Under the pieces are notes generated by a model. It was not told the origin of the DNA, ran no database searches, and worked only from the letters and a program-made list of their open reading frames with translations. From assembly GCF_000717175.1 (NCBI RefSeq), contig NZ_JNYD01000022.1, forward strand, positions 1 through 64,000: DNA of 64,000 nucleotides. Direction: 5' to 3'. The stretch is from Pseudonocardia autotrophica. Lineage in GTDB: Bacteria > Actinomycetota > Actinomycetes > Mycobacteriales > Pseudonocardiaceae. Each line of letters starts with the position of its first letter. The stretch's first letter is position 1. Shown one piece after another: positions 52,384-60,794 of this stretch. Both the position numbers and the translations under genes were made by a program.

Positions 52384-53343
52384 TCAGATGTCGAGGACCA
52401 GCCGCGGGCAGGCCGCGCGGGAGACGCAGATCATCATCGTCTCGTTCGCCGCCTGCTCCTCGGGCGTCAGCAGCGAGTCGCGGTGCTCGGGGGTGCCCTC
52501 GAGGACGACCGTCTCGCAGGTCCCGCAGGTCCCCTCGCCGCACGACGACGGCGCGTCGACTCCCGCCTCGGTGACGACGTCGAGGATCGACCGGTCCGGC
52601 GGAACCGTCAGCGTCAGGCCGGACTGGGCGAGCTCGACCTCGAACGACGCGTCCCCGATCGGCCCGAGCGTCTTCGGCGTGAAGCGCTCGAGGTGCAGGG
52701 TGCCGGCGGGCCACGGGTCCGTCAGGGCCGTGACGGCGTCGAGCAGCGGCTCCGGGCCGCAGACGTAGACCAGCGTGTCGGCGCGCGCATCGGCGAGCAG
52801 TGCGGGGAGGTCGAGCAGACCGTGGGTGTCCTGCGGGGTCACGGTCACGCGGCCCCCGCCGAGCAGCGCGAGCTCCTCGCGGAAGGCCATGCTCGACAGC
52901 GTCCGGCCGCCGTAGAGCAGCGTCCACTCCGCGCCCGCGCGCTCCGCCTCGCCGATCATCGGCACGATCGGCGTGACGCCGATGCCGCCGGCGACGAAGA
53001 CGTAGCGCGGCGAGGGCTCCAGCGCGAAGTGGTTGCGCGGGCCGCGGGCGCGCACCTCGGCGCCGACGTGCAGCTTGTCGTGCACGAAGCGGGAGCCGCC
53101 GCGGCTCTCCGGCTCCAGGAGCACGCCGATCCGCCAGACGTCGTGGCGATCGGGGTCGCCGCACAGCGAGTACTGGCGCGACAGCTCCGGGGTCAGCTGC
53201 AGGTCGATGTGGGCGCCGGGATCCCAGGCGGGGAGGTCGCTGCCGTCCGCGGCGCGGAGATCGAGGACGATGACGCCGTCGGCCGCGTCGACCCGTTCGG
53301 CGACGACCAGGTCGACGTCCACCTCGTCATGGATGCTGCGCAC
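52384..53343 (-). CDS. Phthalate-dioxygenase-reductase-type oxidoreductase
   Basis: Three-domain reductase of 319 aa in the PDR/VanB order: flavin domain with RQYS at 56-59, NAD domain with GGIGVTPI at 119-126 and CGPEP near 195, and a C-terminal plant-type 2Fe-2S ferredoxin with Cys268, 273, 276 and 306. It is the only dedicated electron-transfer protein in the window, so it probably feeds a Rieske oxygenase, here or elsewhere. It is divergent from the SDR at 53459 with a CTTGTAAAGAT-type motif between. Confidence 0.92.
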   Translation of the reverse strand: MRSIHDEVDVDLVVAERVDAADGVIVLDLRAADGSDLPAWDPGAHIDLQLTPELSRQYSLCGDPDRHDVWRIGVLLEPESRGGSRFVHDKLHVGAEVRARGPRNHFALEPSPRYVFVAGGIGVTPIVPMIGEAERAGAEWTLLYGGRTLSSMAFREELALLGGGRVTVTPQDTHGLLDLPALLADARADTLVYVCGPEPLLDAVTALTDPWPAGTLHLERFTPKTLGPIGDASFEVELAQSGLTLTVPPDRSILDVVTEAGVDAPSSCGEGTCGTCETVVLEGTPEHRDSLLTPEEQAANETMMICVSRAACPRLVLDI

Positions 53344-53417
53344 GGACTCCTCCTCGGCGGCGAGCGGGGGTGCGGCAACGTCGTTTGACGGGCCGGAACC
53401 GCGATCCTAGCATCTGC

Positions 53418-53436
53418 ACAATCTTTACCAGTATTC
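53418..53436. promoter_or_regulatory. Regulatory motif ATCTTTACCAG between divergent reductase and SDR genes
   Basis: Read on the minus strand it is AATACTGGTAAAGATTGTG, matching the CTTGTAAAGAT family at most core positions. It lies 75 bp from the reductase start and 23 bp from the SDR start, in a short AT-rich stretch. One site could serve both directions. Confidence 0.6.
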
Positions 53437-53458
53437 ATCGAGGTGTGGAGGCGCGGAC

Positions 53459-54301
53459 ATGGCGGACGACGGGCGGGGCGATCTGCAGGACCGGGTCGCC
53501 TTCATCACCGGGGCCGCCCGCGGGCAGGGGCGCTCGCACGCGCTGACCCTCGCCCGCGAGGGCGCCGCGATCGTGGCCGTCGACATCTGCGCGCCCATCG
53601 CGACGGTCCCCTACGCCCTCGGGACCGAGGAGGACCTGGCGGAGACCGCCCGGCTGGTCGAGGCGGCCGGCGGCCGCTGCCTGACGGCGCACGCCGACGT
53701 CCGGAACCGCGAGGAGCTCGTCGCGGCCGTCGAGAAGGCGATGGCGACGTTCGGACGGCTCGACGTCGTCGTCGCCAACGCCGGTGTCGCCCAGGGTCTG
53801 CCGGAGACCGAGACAACCACGATCGACGAGATCTGGGCCGACTACATCGCCGTCAACCTCACCGGGGCGTGGAACACGCTGCAGGCGACCCGGGACGCGC
53901 TCGTCGAGGGTGGCCGGGGTGGCTCGATCGTGATCATCAGCTCGACGTCCGGCCTGAAGGGCACCTCGCGCGGCGACGTCCGGGCCGACGCGTACACGGC
54001 CGCCAAGCACGGGCTCGTCGGCCTGATGCGCGCCTGGGCCAACGAGCTCGGGCCGCACGGCATCCGGGTCAACACGATCCACCCCACCGCCGTCGGTACT
54101 CCGATGGTGGAGAACCCGGCCATGGGTGCGTGGGTGGAGGCGAACAAGCACCGCGTGGCGGGCGGCTTCAACGACGCCATGCACCGCGGGCGGATCGGGC
54201 TGCAGGACGTGTCGGAGGCCGTGCTGTGGCTGGCCTCGGAGCGCTCCGGCGCGGTCACCGGCGTGACCCTTCCGGTGGACAACGGCTTCGTCATCGCCTG
54301 A
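53459..54301 (+). CDS. Mycofactocin-coupled SDR (carveol-dehydrogenase-like)
   Basis: SDR of 280 aa with TGAARGQGRSHA at 17-28 and AVDICAPI near 43, the insertion-bearing pattern of the mycofactocin-coupled SDR subfamily, which holds NAD tightly and needs mycofactocin as external acceptor. ANAG lies near 102, SSTSG near 162 and the catalytic YTAAK near 180. Known members oxidise terpenoid alcohols such as carveol. No mycofactocin genes are in the window. Confidence 0.9.
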   Translation: MADDGRGDLQDRVAFITGAARGQGRSHALTLAREGAAIVAVDICAPIATVPYALGTEEDLAETARLVEAAGGRCLTAHADVRNREELVAAVEKAMATFGRLDVVVANAGVAQGLPETETTTIDEIWADYIAVNLTGAWNTLQATRDALVEGGRGGSIVIISSTSGLKGTSRGDVRADAYTAAKHGLVGLMRAWANELGPHGIRVNTIHPTAVGTPMVENPAMGAWVEANKHRVAGGFNDAMHRGRIGLQDVSEAVLWLASERSGAVTGVTLPVDNGFVIA

Positions 54302-54309
54302 CCAAAGGC

Positions 54310-54331
54310 AGTAATACTTGTAAAGATTACT
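54310..54331 (+). promoter_or_regulatory. Palindromic motif AGTAAT-N10-ATTACT before the ACAD operon
   Basis: This is the most symmetric long form of the second motif: AGTAAT and ATTACT flank CTTGTAAAG with a 10-bp spacer. It begins 9 bp after the SDR stop and ends 43 bp before the acyl-CoA dehydrogenase start. The downstream TTGTTCATGTCA resembles the same position at 36049 and 42500. Confidence 0.75.
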
Positions 54332-54374
54332 TGTTCATGTCACGCTGCTGTGGTCTGACGACGGAGGTGTGACG

Positions 54375-55529
54375 GTGGAGTTCTCCGACTCCGAGAGCAG
54401 CGCAGCGCTGCGTGCGGAACTGCGGACCCTCGTGCGCGAGCACGTGCCGCAGACCTTCCTGGGTGCGTTCACCCGCGACCCCAAGGACCTCGAGACGGCC
54501 CAGGCGTTCTGCCGGCTGCTGGCGGAGAAGGGGCAGCTCACCCCGGCGTGGCCGGTGGAGTACGGCGGCTCGGCCTCCTCGCAGTGGGACCAGGCCGTGA
54601 TGCGCGAGGAGATGTGGGGGCACTTCGAGCCCCGCGGCGCGCAGTACATGGGCGTCAACTGGGTCGGGCCGGCGATCATGCGGTTCGGTACCGACGAGCA
54701 GAAGCGCGAGCACCTCAGCCGGATCGGGGCGGGCACGGTCATCTGGTGCCAGGGCTTCTCCGAGCCCGAGGCGGGCTCGGACCTCGCCTCGTTGCGCACC
54801 GCCGCGGTCCCGCAGGAGGGCGGCGGCTGGCGCATCGAGGGCCAGAAGGTCTGGACCTCCTACGCCACGATGGCCGACTGGTGCTTCCTGCTCGCCCGCA
54901 CCGACCGGGACGCGCCGAAGCACAAGGGCATCACGGTGTTCCTGGTGCCGATGGACCGCCCCGGGATCAAGGTCGTCCCGATCGAGGCGATGGTCGGCCC
55001 GCACCACCTCAACGAGGTGTTCTTCGAGGGCGTGCCCGTCACCGAGGCGGACGTCCTCGGCGAGGTCGACGCCGGCTGGTCGATCGTGCGCGAGGCGCTG
55101 GCCTTCGAGCGGGTCGGCATCGCCCGCTACGCCCGCTGCGACCGGCTGCTCAACATGGCGCCCGCAGCACTGGGCGACCGCTGGGAAACCCTGCCGGAGG
55201 AGCTGAAGGAGCGCTGGGCGACCGCGCTCATCCACGTCCGCCAGGCGCGGCTGCTGGCCTACCGCGTGGTCGAGAAGATCGAGGCCGGCGCGGTCGACCC
55301 GGCCGATACGGCGTCGTACCGGATCGCGGTGACCCAGACCGACCAGGAGGTCGCCGAGGTCCTCATGGACATGCTCGAGGAGCGGGCGGTGGGAGCGGCG
55401 GACCGCTCCGACCTGTTCGCCCGCGCCGTCGACGACCACTGGCGCTACGCGCAGGCCGCGACCGTCGCGTCCGGGAGCATCGAGGTGCAGCGGCTGCTGC
55501 TCTCCCGGTCGCTGCTGAAGACGAAGTGA
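54375..55529 (+). CDS. Acyl-CoA dehydrogenase, large subunit of pair 1
   Basis: ACAD-family flavoprotein of 384 aa. It has the FAD/substrate motifs WCQGFSEPEAGSDLASL near 125 and KVWTSYATMADW near 158, and a C-terminal ASGSIEVQRLLLSR. The GTG at 54375 is better spaced from GGAGG (54363-54367) than an in-frame GTG at 54369. It is followed by a shorter ACAD, as in the heteromeric alpha2beta2 enzymes of steroid side-chain degradation (FadE28/FadE29-type), which handle branched or ring-bearing acyl-CoAs. Confidence 0.9.
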   Translation: MEFSDSESSAALRAELRTLVREHVPQTFLGAFTRDPKDLETAQAFCRLLAEKGQLTPAWPVEYGGSASSQWDQAVMREEMWGHFEPRGAQYMGVNWVGPAIMRFGTDEQKREHLSRIGAGTVIWCQGFSEPEAGSDLASLRTAAVPQEGGGWRIEGQKVWTSYATMADWCFLLARTDRDAPKHKGITVFLVPMDRPGIKVVPIEAMVGPHHLNEVFFEGVPVTEADVLGEVDAGWSIVREALAFERVGIARYARCDRLLNMAPAALGDRWETLPEELKERWATALIHVRQARLLAYRVVEKIEAGAVDPADTASYRIAVTQTDQEVAEVLMDMLEERAVGAADRSDLFARAVDDHWRYAQAATVASGSIEVQRLLLSRSLLKTK

Positions 55530-55549
55530 GCGGAGCGTGCGGAGCGAAC
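55527..55549 (+). repeat. Short repeat TGAGCGGAGC-n-TGCGGAGCGAAC, copy 2
   Basis: Second copy of the 23-bp sequence at 38913-38935, with one mismatch. Like the first, it begins with the TGA stop of the preceding gene. Confidence 0.5.
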
Positions 55550-55578
55550 GAACAGCACCGAGCGGGGAGAACGCTGCG

Positions 55579-56538
55579 ATGAAGACGGAGCTCACCGACG
55601 ACGCCCTGGAGCTCGGGCGGGTCATGGACGCCGCGCTGGCCAAGGTCGGTGGCGCCGACCTCGCCCGTGCCGCCGAGGCCGGCACCGGGATCGACGAGGT
55701 CACCGGGATCCTCGACCAGTTGGGCCTGTGGGACCTGCGGCCCCGCGAGTCGGCGGAGGACGGCGAGGCCGCCGCGGCCGCGTGCCGGTCGGCCGGCCGG
55801 GTCGCCCTGCCGTATCCGGTCGCCGAGCGGCTGGCCGCGGATCCCGACGCCGGGTTCGGCGCCGTCGCCGTGGCGACCGGGCCGGTCGCTCGGGTCAACC
55901 TGATCAGCCTGGCGCCCGAGCTGAACTGGGTTGTCTCCGACGGTCGTGCCCGCCGCGCGCCCGTCGTCTCGGCCGGTCCGGCGCTCGGCACGAAGCTTGG
56001 CCCGCTGGTCAGCGAGGTCGAGCTGGGCACCTGGGAGTCCGACGACTCCGCGCCGCTGGCCCTGCTGCTGCCCTGCTGGACGCTGCTCGGGATGCTCGAG
56101 TCGGCGCTCGACAAGACCCGGCAGCACATGCTGGACCGCAAGCAGTTCGACCAGCCCATCGCCTCCTTCCAGGCGCTGCAGTTCCGGCTCGCGGACACCA
56201 CGACCACGCTGCAGGGCTTCCAGGAGCTGGCCAAGTACACGCTGTGGTCGGTGCTGAGCGGGCAGCCCGGCGCGGCCGTCGACGTGCTCGCCTGCCGGGT
56301 GTCGGCCCTGGAGACGGCCGAGACCGTGTTCCGCACCGCCCACCAGATGCACGGCGCGATGGGCTTCTGCGACGAGGTCGACCTCAGCTGGCTCTCCCGG
56401 CACAGCCAGGCGATCCGCCGGCTGCCGTGGGGGCACTCGCAGACCCGCAAGCGGCTGCTCGACGGCATGGCCACCGTGCCCTTCGCCGGCCTGTACGGCG
56501 ACGGCCTGGTCGGGGCCGGGGACCACGCCCTGCTCTGA
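55579..56538 (+). CDS. Acyl-CoA dehydrogenase, short subunit of pair 1
   Basis: ACAD-fold protein of 319 aa, shorter than the usual 380-400. The middle beta domain is reduced and the classical FAD-binding GFTEPxxGSD block is absent. The C-terminal helical domain (KTRQHMLDRKQFDQPIASFQALQ near 185; QMHGAMGFCDE near 260) is kept. Such partners form one half of heterotetrameric ACADs with the preceding gene. The ATG at 55579 is supported by GGGGAGA upstream. Confidence 0.88.
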   Translation: MKTELTDDALELGRVMDAALAKVGGADLARAAEAGTGIDEVTGILDQLGLWDLRPRESAEDGEAAAAACRSAGRVALPYPVAERLAADPDAGFGAVAVATGPVARVNLISLAPELNWVVSDGRARRAPVVSAGPALGTKLGPLVSEVELGTWESDDSAPLALLLPCWTLLGMLESALDKTRQHMLDRKQFDQPIASFQALQFRLADTTTTLQGFQELAKYTLWSVLSGQPGAAVDVLACRVSALETAETVFRTAHQMHGAMGFCDEVDLSWLSRHSQAIRRLPWGHSQTRKRLLDGMATVPFAGLYGDGLVGAGDHALL

Positions 56539-56566
56539 TCACCGCTCACGAGGAAAGACGAAGTCC

Positions 56567-58057
56567 GTGAACCTCACTCTCCTGCTCGAGATGGCCGCGG
56601 ACGCCGCCGGCGACCGCGTGGCGGTCGGCCGCGCCGCGGACGGCGTCACCTACGCCGAACTGCGCGACCGGGCCGCCCGCGTCGCCGGCTTCCTGCACAG
56701 CCGCGGCGCGACCCGGCTGGTGCAGGCGGGCCAGAACAGCGACGCCCTCCCGGCACTGCTGTTCGGCAGCGCGCTGGCCGGCGCCACCTTCACGTCGGTG
56801 AACTACCGGCTCACCGACGAGCAGCTGCGCGCGGCGCTGCAGCGGTGCAGCCCGGCCGTCGTCGTCCCCGACGAGCGGACGGCCCCGCGGGTCGCCGGCA
56901 TCGACGGCCTGGACGCGTGCCCCGGGCTGCTCGCGCCGGGGGACCTCACCCCGGCGGAGGTCGTCCCCGATCCGGCCGACGACGGCGAGGGCGTCGCGAT
57001 CGCGCTCTTCACCAGCGGGACCAGCGGTGCACCGAAGACGGTCCTGCTGCGCCACCGCAACCTCACCTCCTACGTCCTGGGCTCCACCGAGTTCCTGGGC
57101 GCGGAGGGGGACGAGGCGGCGCTGGTCAGCGTGCCGCCTTACCACATCGCCGGGATGGCGTCGGTGCTGTCGAACGTCTACCTGGGCCGGCGGATCGTGT
57201 ACCTGCCGCAGTTCGACGCGGCCACCTGGGTCGAGCTCGCGAAGGCCGAGGCGATCACGCACGCGATGATCGTGCCGACGATGCTCGGCCGGATCCTCGA
57301 CGTCGTGGAGGAGACCGGAGCCGACCTGCCGGCGCTGCGGCACCTGTCCTACGGCGGCGGGCGCATGCCGTTGCCGGTGGTGCGCCGCGCGCTGGAGCTG
57401 CTGCCGCGGGTCGGGTTCGTCAACGCCTACGGCCTCACCGAGACCAGCTCGACCGTGGCGCTGCTGGGTCCCGACGACCACCGCGTCGCCTACGCCAGCG
57501 ACGATCCCGCCGTGGCGGCCCGGCTCGGCTCGGTCGGACGGGCACTGCCCGGTGTCGAGCTGCAGATCCGGGACGTCGACGGCACGGTGCTCCGGCCCGG
57601 CGAGGTCGGCGAGATCGTGGTCCGCGGCGAGCAGATCGCCGGCGAGTACGAGGGCAAGGACGCCAAGGACCCCGACGGCTGGTTCCCCACCAACGACCAC
57701 GGGCGGCTCGACGCCGACGGGTATCTCTTCATCGAGGGCCGGGCCGACGACGTGATCGTGCGGGGCGGCGAGAACCTCAGTCCCGGCGAGATCGAGGACG
57801 TCCTGCTCCAGCACCCGGACGTCGAGGAGGTCGCCGTCGTCGGTGCACCGGACGTGGAGTGGGGCGAGACGGTCGCGGCGTTCGTGGTGCCGCGGGACGG
57901 TCGTGCCATCGAGGCGGACGAGCTGCGGGACTTCGTCCGCGCCCGGCTGCGGTCGTCGAGGACGCCGGCGCTGATCGAGTTCCGGGAGGCGTTGCCCTAC
58001 AGCGAGACCGGCAAGCTCCTCCGCCGGGAGCTGCGGCGCGGGTTCGCCACCACGTGA
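56567..58057 (+). CDS. AMP-forming acyl-CoA synthetase (ligase 5)
   Basis: Adenylate-forming ligase of 496 aa with P-loop FTSGTSGAPKT at 148-158 (Thr for the usual Gly after Lys), YGLTETSS near 290 and the catalytic Lys in SETGKLLRRELR near 485. The GTG start follows GAGGAAAG. It is the last gene of the ACAD pair-ligase unit and is followed by a strong terminator. Confidence 0.92.
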   Translation: MNLTLLLEMAADAAGDRVAVGRAADGVTYAELRDRAARVAGFLHSRGATRLVQAGQNSDALPALLFGSALAGATFTSVNYRLTDEQLRAALQRCSPAVVVPDERTAPRVAGIDGLDACPGLLAPGDLTPAEVVPDPADDGEGVAIALFTSGTSGAPKTVLLRHRNLTSYVLGSTEFLGAEGDEAALVSVPPYHIAGMASVLSNVYLGRRIVYLPQFDAATWVELAKAEAITHAMIVPTMLGRILDVVEETGADLPALRHLSYGGGRMPLPVVRRALELLPRVGFVNAYGLTETSSTVALLGPDDHRVAYASDDPAVAARLGSVGRALPGVELQIRDVDGTVLRPGEVGEIVVRGEQIAGEYEGKDAKDPDGWFPTNDHGRLDADGYLFIEGRADDVIVRGGENLSPGEIEDVLLQHPDVEEVAVVGAPDVEWGETVAAFVVPRDGRAIEADELRDFVRARLRSSRTPALIEFREALPYSETGKLLRRELRRGFATT

Positions 58058-58078
58058 CCACGGCCGCCTGAGAACGAC

Positions 58079-58111
58079 GACGGGCCGCCCGGATCTCCCG
58101 GGCGGCCCGTC
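58079..58111. terminator. Bidirectional terminator between ligase 5 and SDR
   Basis: A perfect 14-bp stem, GACGGGCCGCCCGG with CCGGGCGGCCCGTC, has a 5-nt loop and lies between convergent genes. It is followed by GCGCGTCGG, with no T-tract. Confidence 0.8.
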
Positions 58112-58126
58112 GCGCGTCGGTGGACC

Positions 58127-58894
58127 TCAGTGCGCGGTCCAGCCCCCGTCGACGACGAGGGTCTGGCCGGTGACGTAGCTGCTGGCGTCGCTGCACAGGT
58201 AGAGCAGCGCGCCGTCGAAGTCCGAGACCTGCCCGTGGCGGGGCAGGATCGTGTTGCTCAGGATCCACTCCTGCACCCGGCGCTTGTGGATCACCTCACT
58301 GGTCATCTCGCTCTCGAAGAAGCCGGGGACCAGCGCGTTGACCCGCACCCCGTGCGGGCTCCACTGCGCGGCCCACTCGCGGGTGATCGCCTCCAACCCG
58401 CCCTTCGACGCCGCGTAGGTGGCCTGTGGGAACCAGGCGATGCCCGCCCGCGCGACGATCGACGTGACGTTGACGATCACGCCTGCGCCCCGCTCCTTCA
58501 TCGACGGGTAGATCCGCTGCGCCAGGGTGATCGGGGCGACGAGGTTGACCGCGAGCGTCTGCGCGATCTGCTCGGGCGTCTCGTCCTCCGCCTTCGCCCC
58601 GCCGGCGATGTACGCGGCGTTGTTGACCAGCACGTCGATCGGGCCGAGCCGCTCGACGGCCGTGTCCACCAGGCCCGGGAGCTCCTCGGTCCGCGCCAGG
58701 TCGAACGGCAGCGGCACGCAGCCGTCGTTCTCCTTGGCGATCTCCTCGCACAGCTCGGGGCGGCGGCCGACGACGCCGACCGTGGCCCCGGCGGCCGCGA
58801 GGGTCTCGGCGAAGCGCCGGCCCAACCCGGCCGTGGCGCCGGTCAGCAGGACCGTGCGCCCCTCGAGGGAGAACAGTTCGGCGGCGGTCGTCAT
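58127..58894 (-). CDS. Short-chain dehydrogenase/reductase
   Basis: SDR of 255 aa with TGATAGLG near 18-25, VNNAAY near 89, TSIVA near 142 and the catalytic YAASK near 158, ending in VVDGGWTAH. The start at 58894 follows GAGGAG; longer in-frame starts cover the divergent promoter. It is divergent from the hydratase at 58987 with a perfect palindrome between them. Confidence 0.92.
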   Translation of the reverse strand: MTTAAELFSLEGRTVLLTGATAGLGRRFAETLAAAGATVGVVGRRPELCEEIAKENDGCVPLPFDLARTEELPGLVDTAVERLGPIDVLVNNAAYIAGGAKAEDETPEQIAQTLAVNLVAPITLAQRIYPSMKERGAGVIVNVTSIVARAGIAWFPQATYAASKGGLEAITREWAAQWSPHGVRVNALVPGFFESEMTSEVIHKRRVQEWILSNTILPRHGQVSDFDGALLYLCSDASSYVTGQTLVVDGGWTAH

Positions 58895-58934
58895 GGGCGT
58901 GCTCCTCGGGACGGCGACTGGCGTTATCCTTACA

Positions 58935-58949
58935 TATCTTGTAAAGATA
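58935..58949. promoter_or_regulatory. Perfect palindrome TATCTT-GTA-AAGATA
   Basis: Six-base perfect arms around GTA lie 40 bp from the SDR start and 37 bp from the hydratase start. The core CTTGTAAAGAT is identical to that at 36055 and 54317. This short symmetric form probably shows the true centre of the recognition sequence. Confidence 0.75.
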
Positions 58950-58986
58950 GCGGAGTAAGCGACCCCTCGGCGAGGAGAGGCAGCGC

Positions 58987-59799
58987 ATGCCCGACACATC
59001 CGCCTACGACACGGTCCTCGTGGACCGGGCGGACGACGGTGTCGCCACCGTCACGATCAACCGCCCCGAGGTGCTCAACGCCTTCAACGAGCAGATGCGC
59101 CGCGACTTCGCCCGGCTGTGGGCCGAGCTGCGCGCCGATCCTGCCGTGCGGGCGATCGTGCTGACCAGTGCCGGGGAGCGGGCCTTCTCCACCGGCCTGG
59201 ACACCACGGAGCGTACGTCCGGCTCCGACTCGCCCTGGCTGGACACCGCGGCGCCGTGGGCCGAGTCGGAGGACCCGGGCCGCGAGCTCGGACCCAAGTC
59301 GAACGAGGTGTGGAAGCCGGTCGTCGCAGCCGTGCGCGGGATGTGCGCGGGCGGGGCGTTCTACTGGATCGGCGAGTGCGACATCGTGCTCGCCACTCCG
59401 GAGAGCACCTTCTTCGACCCGCACGTCACCTACGGCATGGTCGCGGCCCTGGAGCCGATCAGCCTGAGCTACCGGATGCGCTACTCGGACGTGGTGCGGA
59501 TGGCGGTCATGGGTCTGCACGAGCGCGTGACGGCCGAGACGGCCCGGGAGTCGGGCCTGGTCAGCGAGGTCGTCGAGGCGGAGAGCCTGCTCGACCGGGC
59601 CCACGAGCTCGCGGCGACGATCGCGAGCCAGCCCCCGGCCGCCGTGCAGGGCACGATCAAGGCCCTGTGGAGGTCCCGCGACCTGGGCCGGGAGCAGGCC
59701 ATGGCGTCGGCGCTGATGTACACGCAGATCGGCAACCCGATCGGTGTCGACGGACTGGACTGGGCCGCGGCCAAGCCGAAGAAGTGGACCGCCCGATGA
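58987..59799 (+). CDS. Enoyl-CoA hydratase/isomerase (2)
   Basis: Crotonase-family protein of 270 aa with FSTGLDTTERTS near 71 and AAVRGMCAGGAFYWIGECDIV near 116, the two oxyanion-hole segments. The GECD Glu is conserved. The ATG follows GAGGAGAGG. Its stop overlaps the next ACAD start (ATGA). It likely hydrates the enoyl-CoA made by the downstream ACAD pair. Confidence 0.9.
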   Translation: MPDTSAYDTVLVDRADDGVATVTINRPEVLNAFNEQMRRDFARLWAELRADPAVRAIVLTSAGERAFSTGLDTTERTSGSDSPWLDTAAPWAESEDPGRELGPKSNEVWKPVVAAVRGMCAGGAFYWIGECDIVLATPESTFFDPHVTYGMVAALEPISLSYRMRYSDVVRMAVMGLHERVTAETARESGLVSEVVEAESLLDRAHELAATIASQPPAAVQGTIKALWRSRDLGREQAMASALMYTQIGNPIGVDGLDWAAAKPKKWTAR

Positions 59800-60794
59800 G
59801 TGCCGCGACGCTGGTCCCCACCACGGCACCGGACACCGAGGAGGAGGCCGACCTCCGCGCGACCGCCCGCGACATCGCGCGCCGCTGTCGCGACACCGCG
59901 GGGGAGGACCACAGCGGGTGCTGGTCCGCGCTCGACGGCGCCGGCTTCACCCAGCTCCGCGAGGCGGACGAGGACGGCTCGCCGCTCGCGACCGCGACCA
60001 TGACCGCGATCGTGGTCGAGGAGCTGGCGGGCGCGGTCTGCGGCGCGCCGCTGGTCGGCGCGCTGCTCGCCGGCGAGCTGGCGCGGCTCGCCGGGGCCTC
60101 CCTCGACGCGCCCGCCACCGTGCTGCTCACCGAGGACCTCGCCGGGCTCACCGTCGACGGCACCGGTCTCGCCTGGGACGCCGGGCCGCCTCTCCGGCAC
60201 GCGCTCGCGCTGTCGGGGCACGACCTGCTCGTCGTCGATCTCGGCGACCCCACCGGGACGCAGGACCTCTCGCGGTCGGTCGCCCGCCCGTCCGGCGGCA
60301 CCCGCCGGCTGGCCGCTGGCCCCTCGGCCGACGCGCTCGGGCGCTTCGGCTCCTTCGCACGCCTGCTGCTCGCCGCCGACCTCCTCGGCACGGCCGGGCG
60401 GCTGTTCGCCGACGCCGTCGAGTACGCGAAGCAGCGGATCCAGTTCGGCGTGCCGATCGGGTCGTTCCAGGCCGTGCAGCACCTCTGCGGGCGGGCGTAC
60501 GCCGAGGTGGAGGCTCTGCGCAGCGCGGTGATCACCGCAGCGTGGGCGCTCGACGCACACGCGGAGCACCGGGAGACCTCGCTGGTCGCCAAGTCCTACG
60601 CCGCGCGGACGGGCGTCGAGATCGTCGAGCACGCGGTGCAGGTGTTCGGCGGCGTCGCGATCACCTGGGAGTTCCCCGCGCACCGGCACCTGCGCCGTGC
60701 GCTGCTCGACGCCGAGGTGTTCGGTGGCGCCGAGGCCACCGCGGACGCGCTGCTCGCCCTCGTCGACCAGGAGGCCACCGATGGACCTGAGTGA
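59796..60794 (+). CDS. Acyl-CoA dehydrogenase, short subunit of pair 2
   Basis: ACAD-fold protein of 332 aa. The N-terminal and middle domains are reduced, without the usual FTEPxxGSD block. The C-terminal part has KQRIQFGVPIGSFQAVQH near 212 and the QVFGGVAITWE motif near 285. It overlaps the full-length partner by 14 bp. The order is short then long, the reverse of pair 1. A heteromeric ACAD for a bulky acyl-CoA is inferred. Confidence 0.88.
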   Translation: MSAATLVPTTAPDTEEEADLRATARDIARRCRDTAGEDHSGCWSALDGAGFTQLREADEDGSPLATATMTAIVVEELAGAVCGAPLVGALLAGELARLAGASLDAPATVLLTEDLAGLTVDGTGLAWDAGPPLRHALALSGHDLLVVDLGDPTGTQDLSRSVARPSGGTRRLAAGPSADALGRFGSFARLLLAADLLGTAGRLFADAVEYAKQRIQFGVPIGSFQAVQHLCGRAYAEVEALRSAVITAAWALDAHAEHRETSLVAKSYAARTGVEIVEHAVQVFGGVAITWEFPAHRHLRRALLDAEVFGGAEATADALLALVDQEATDGPE

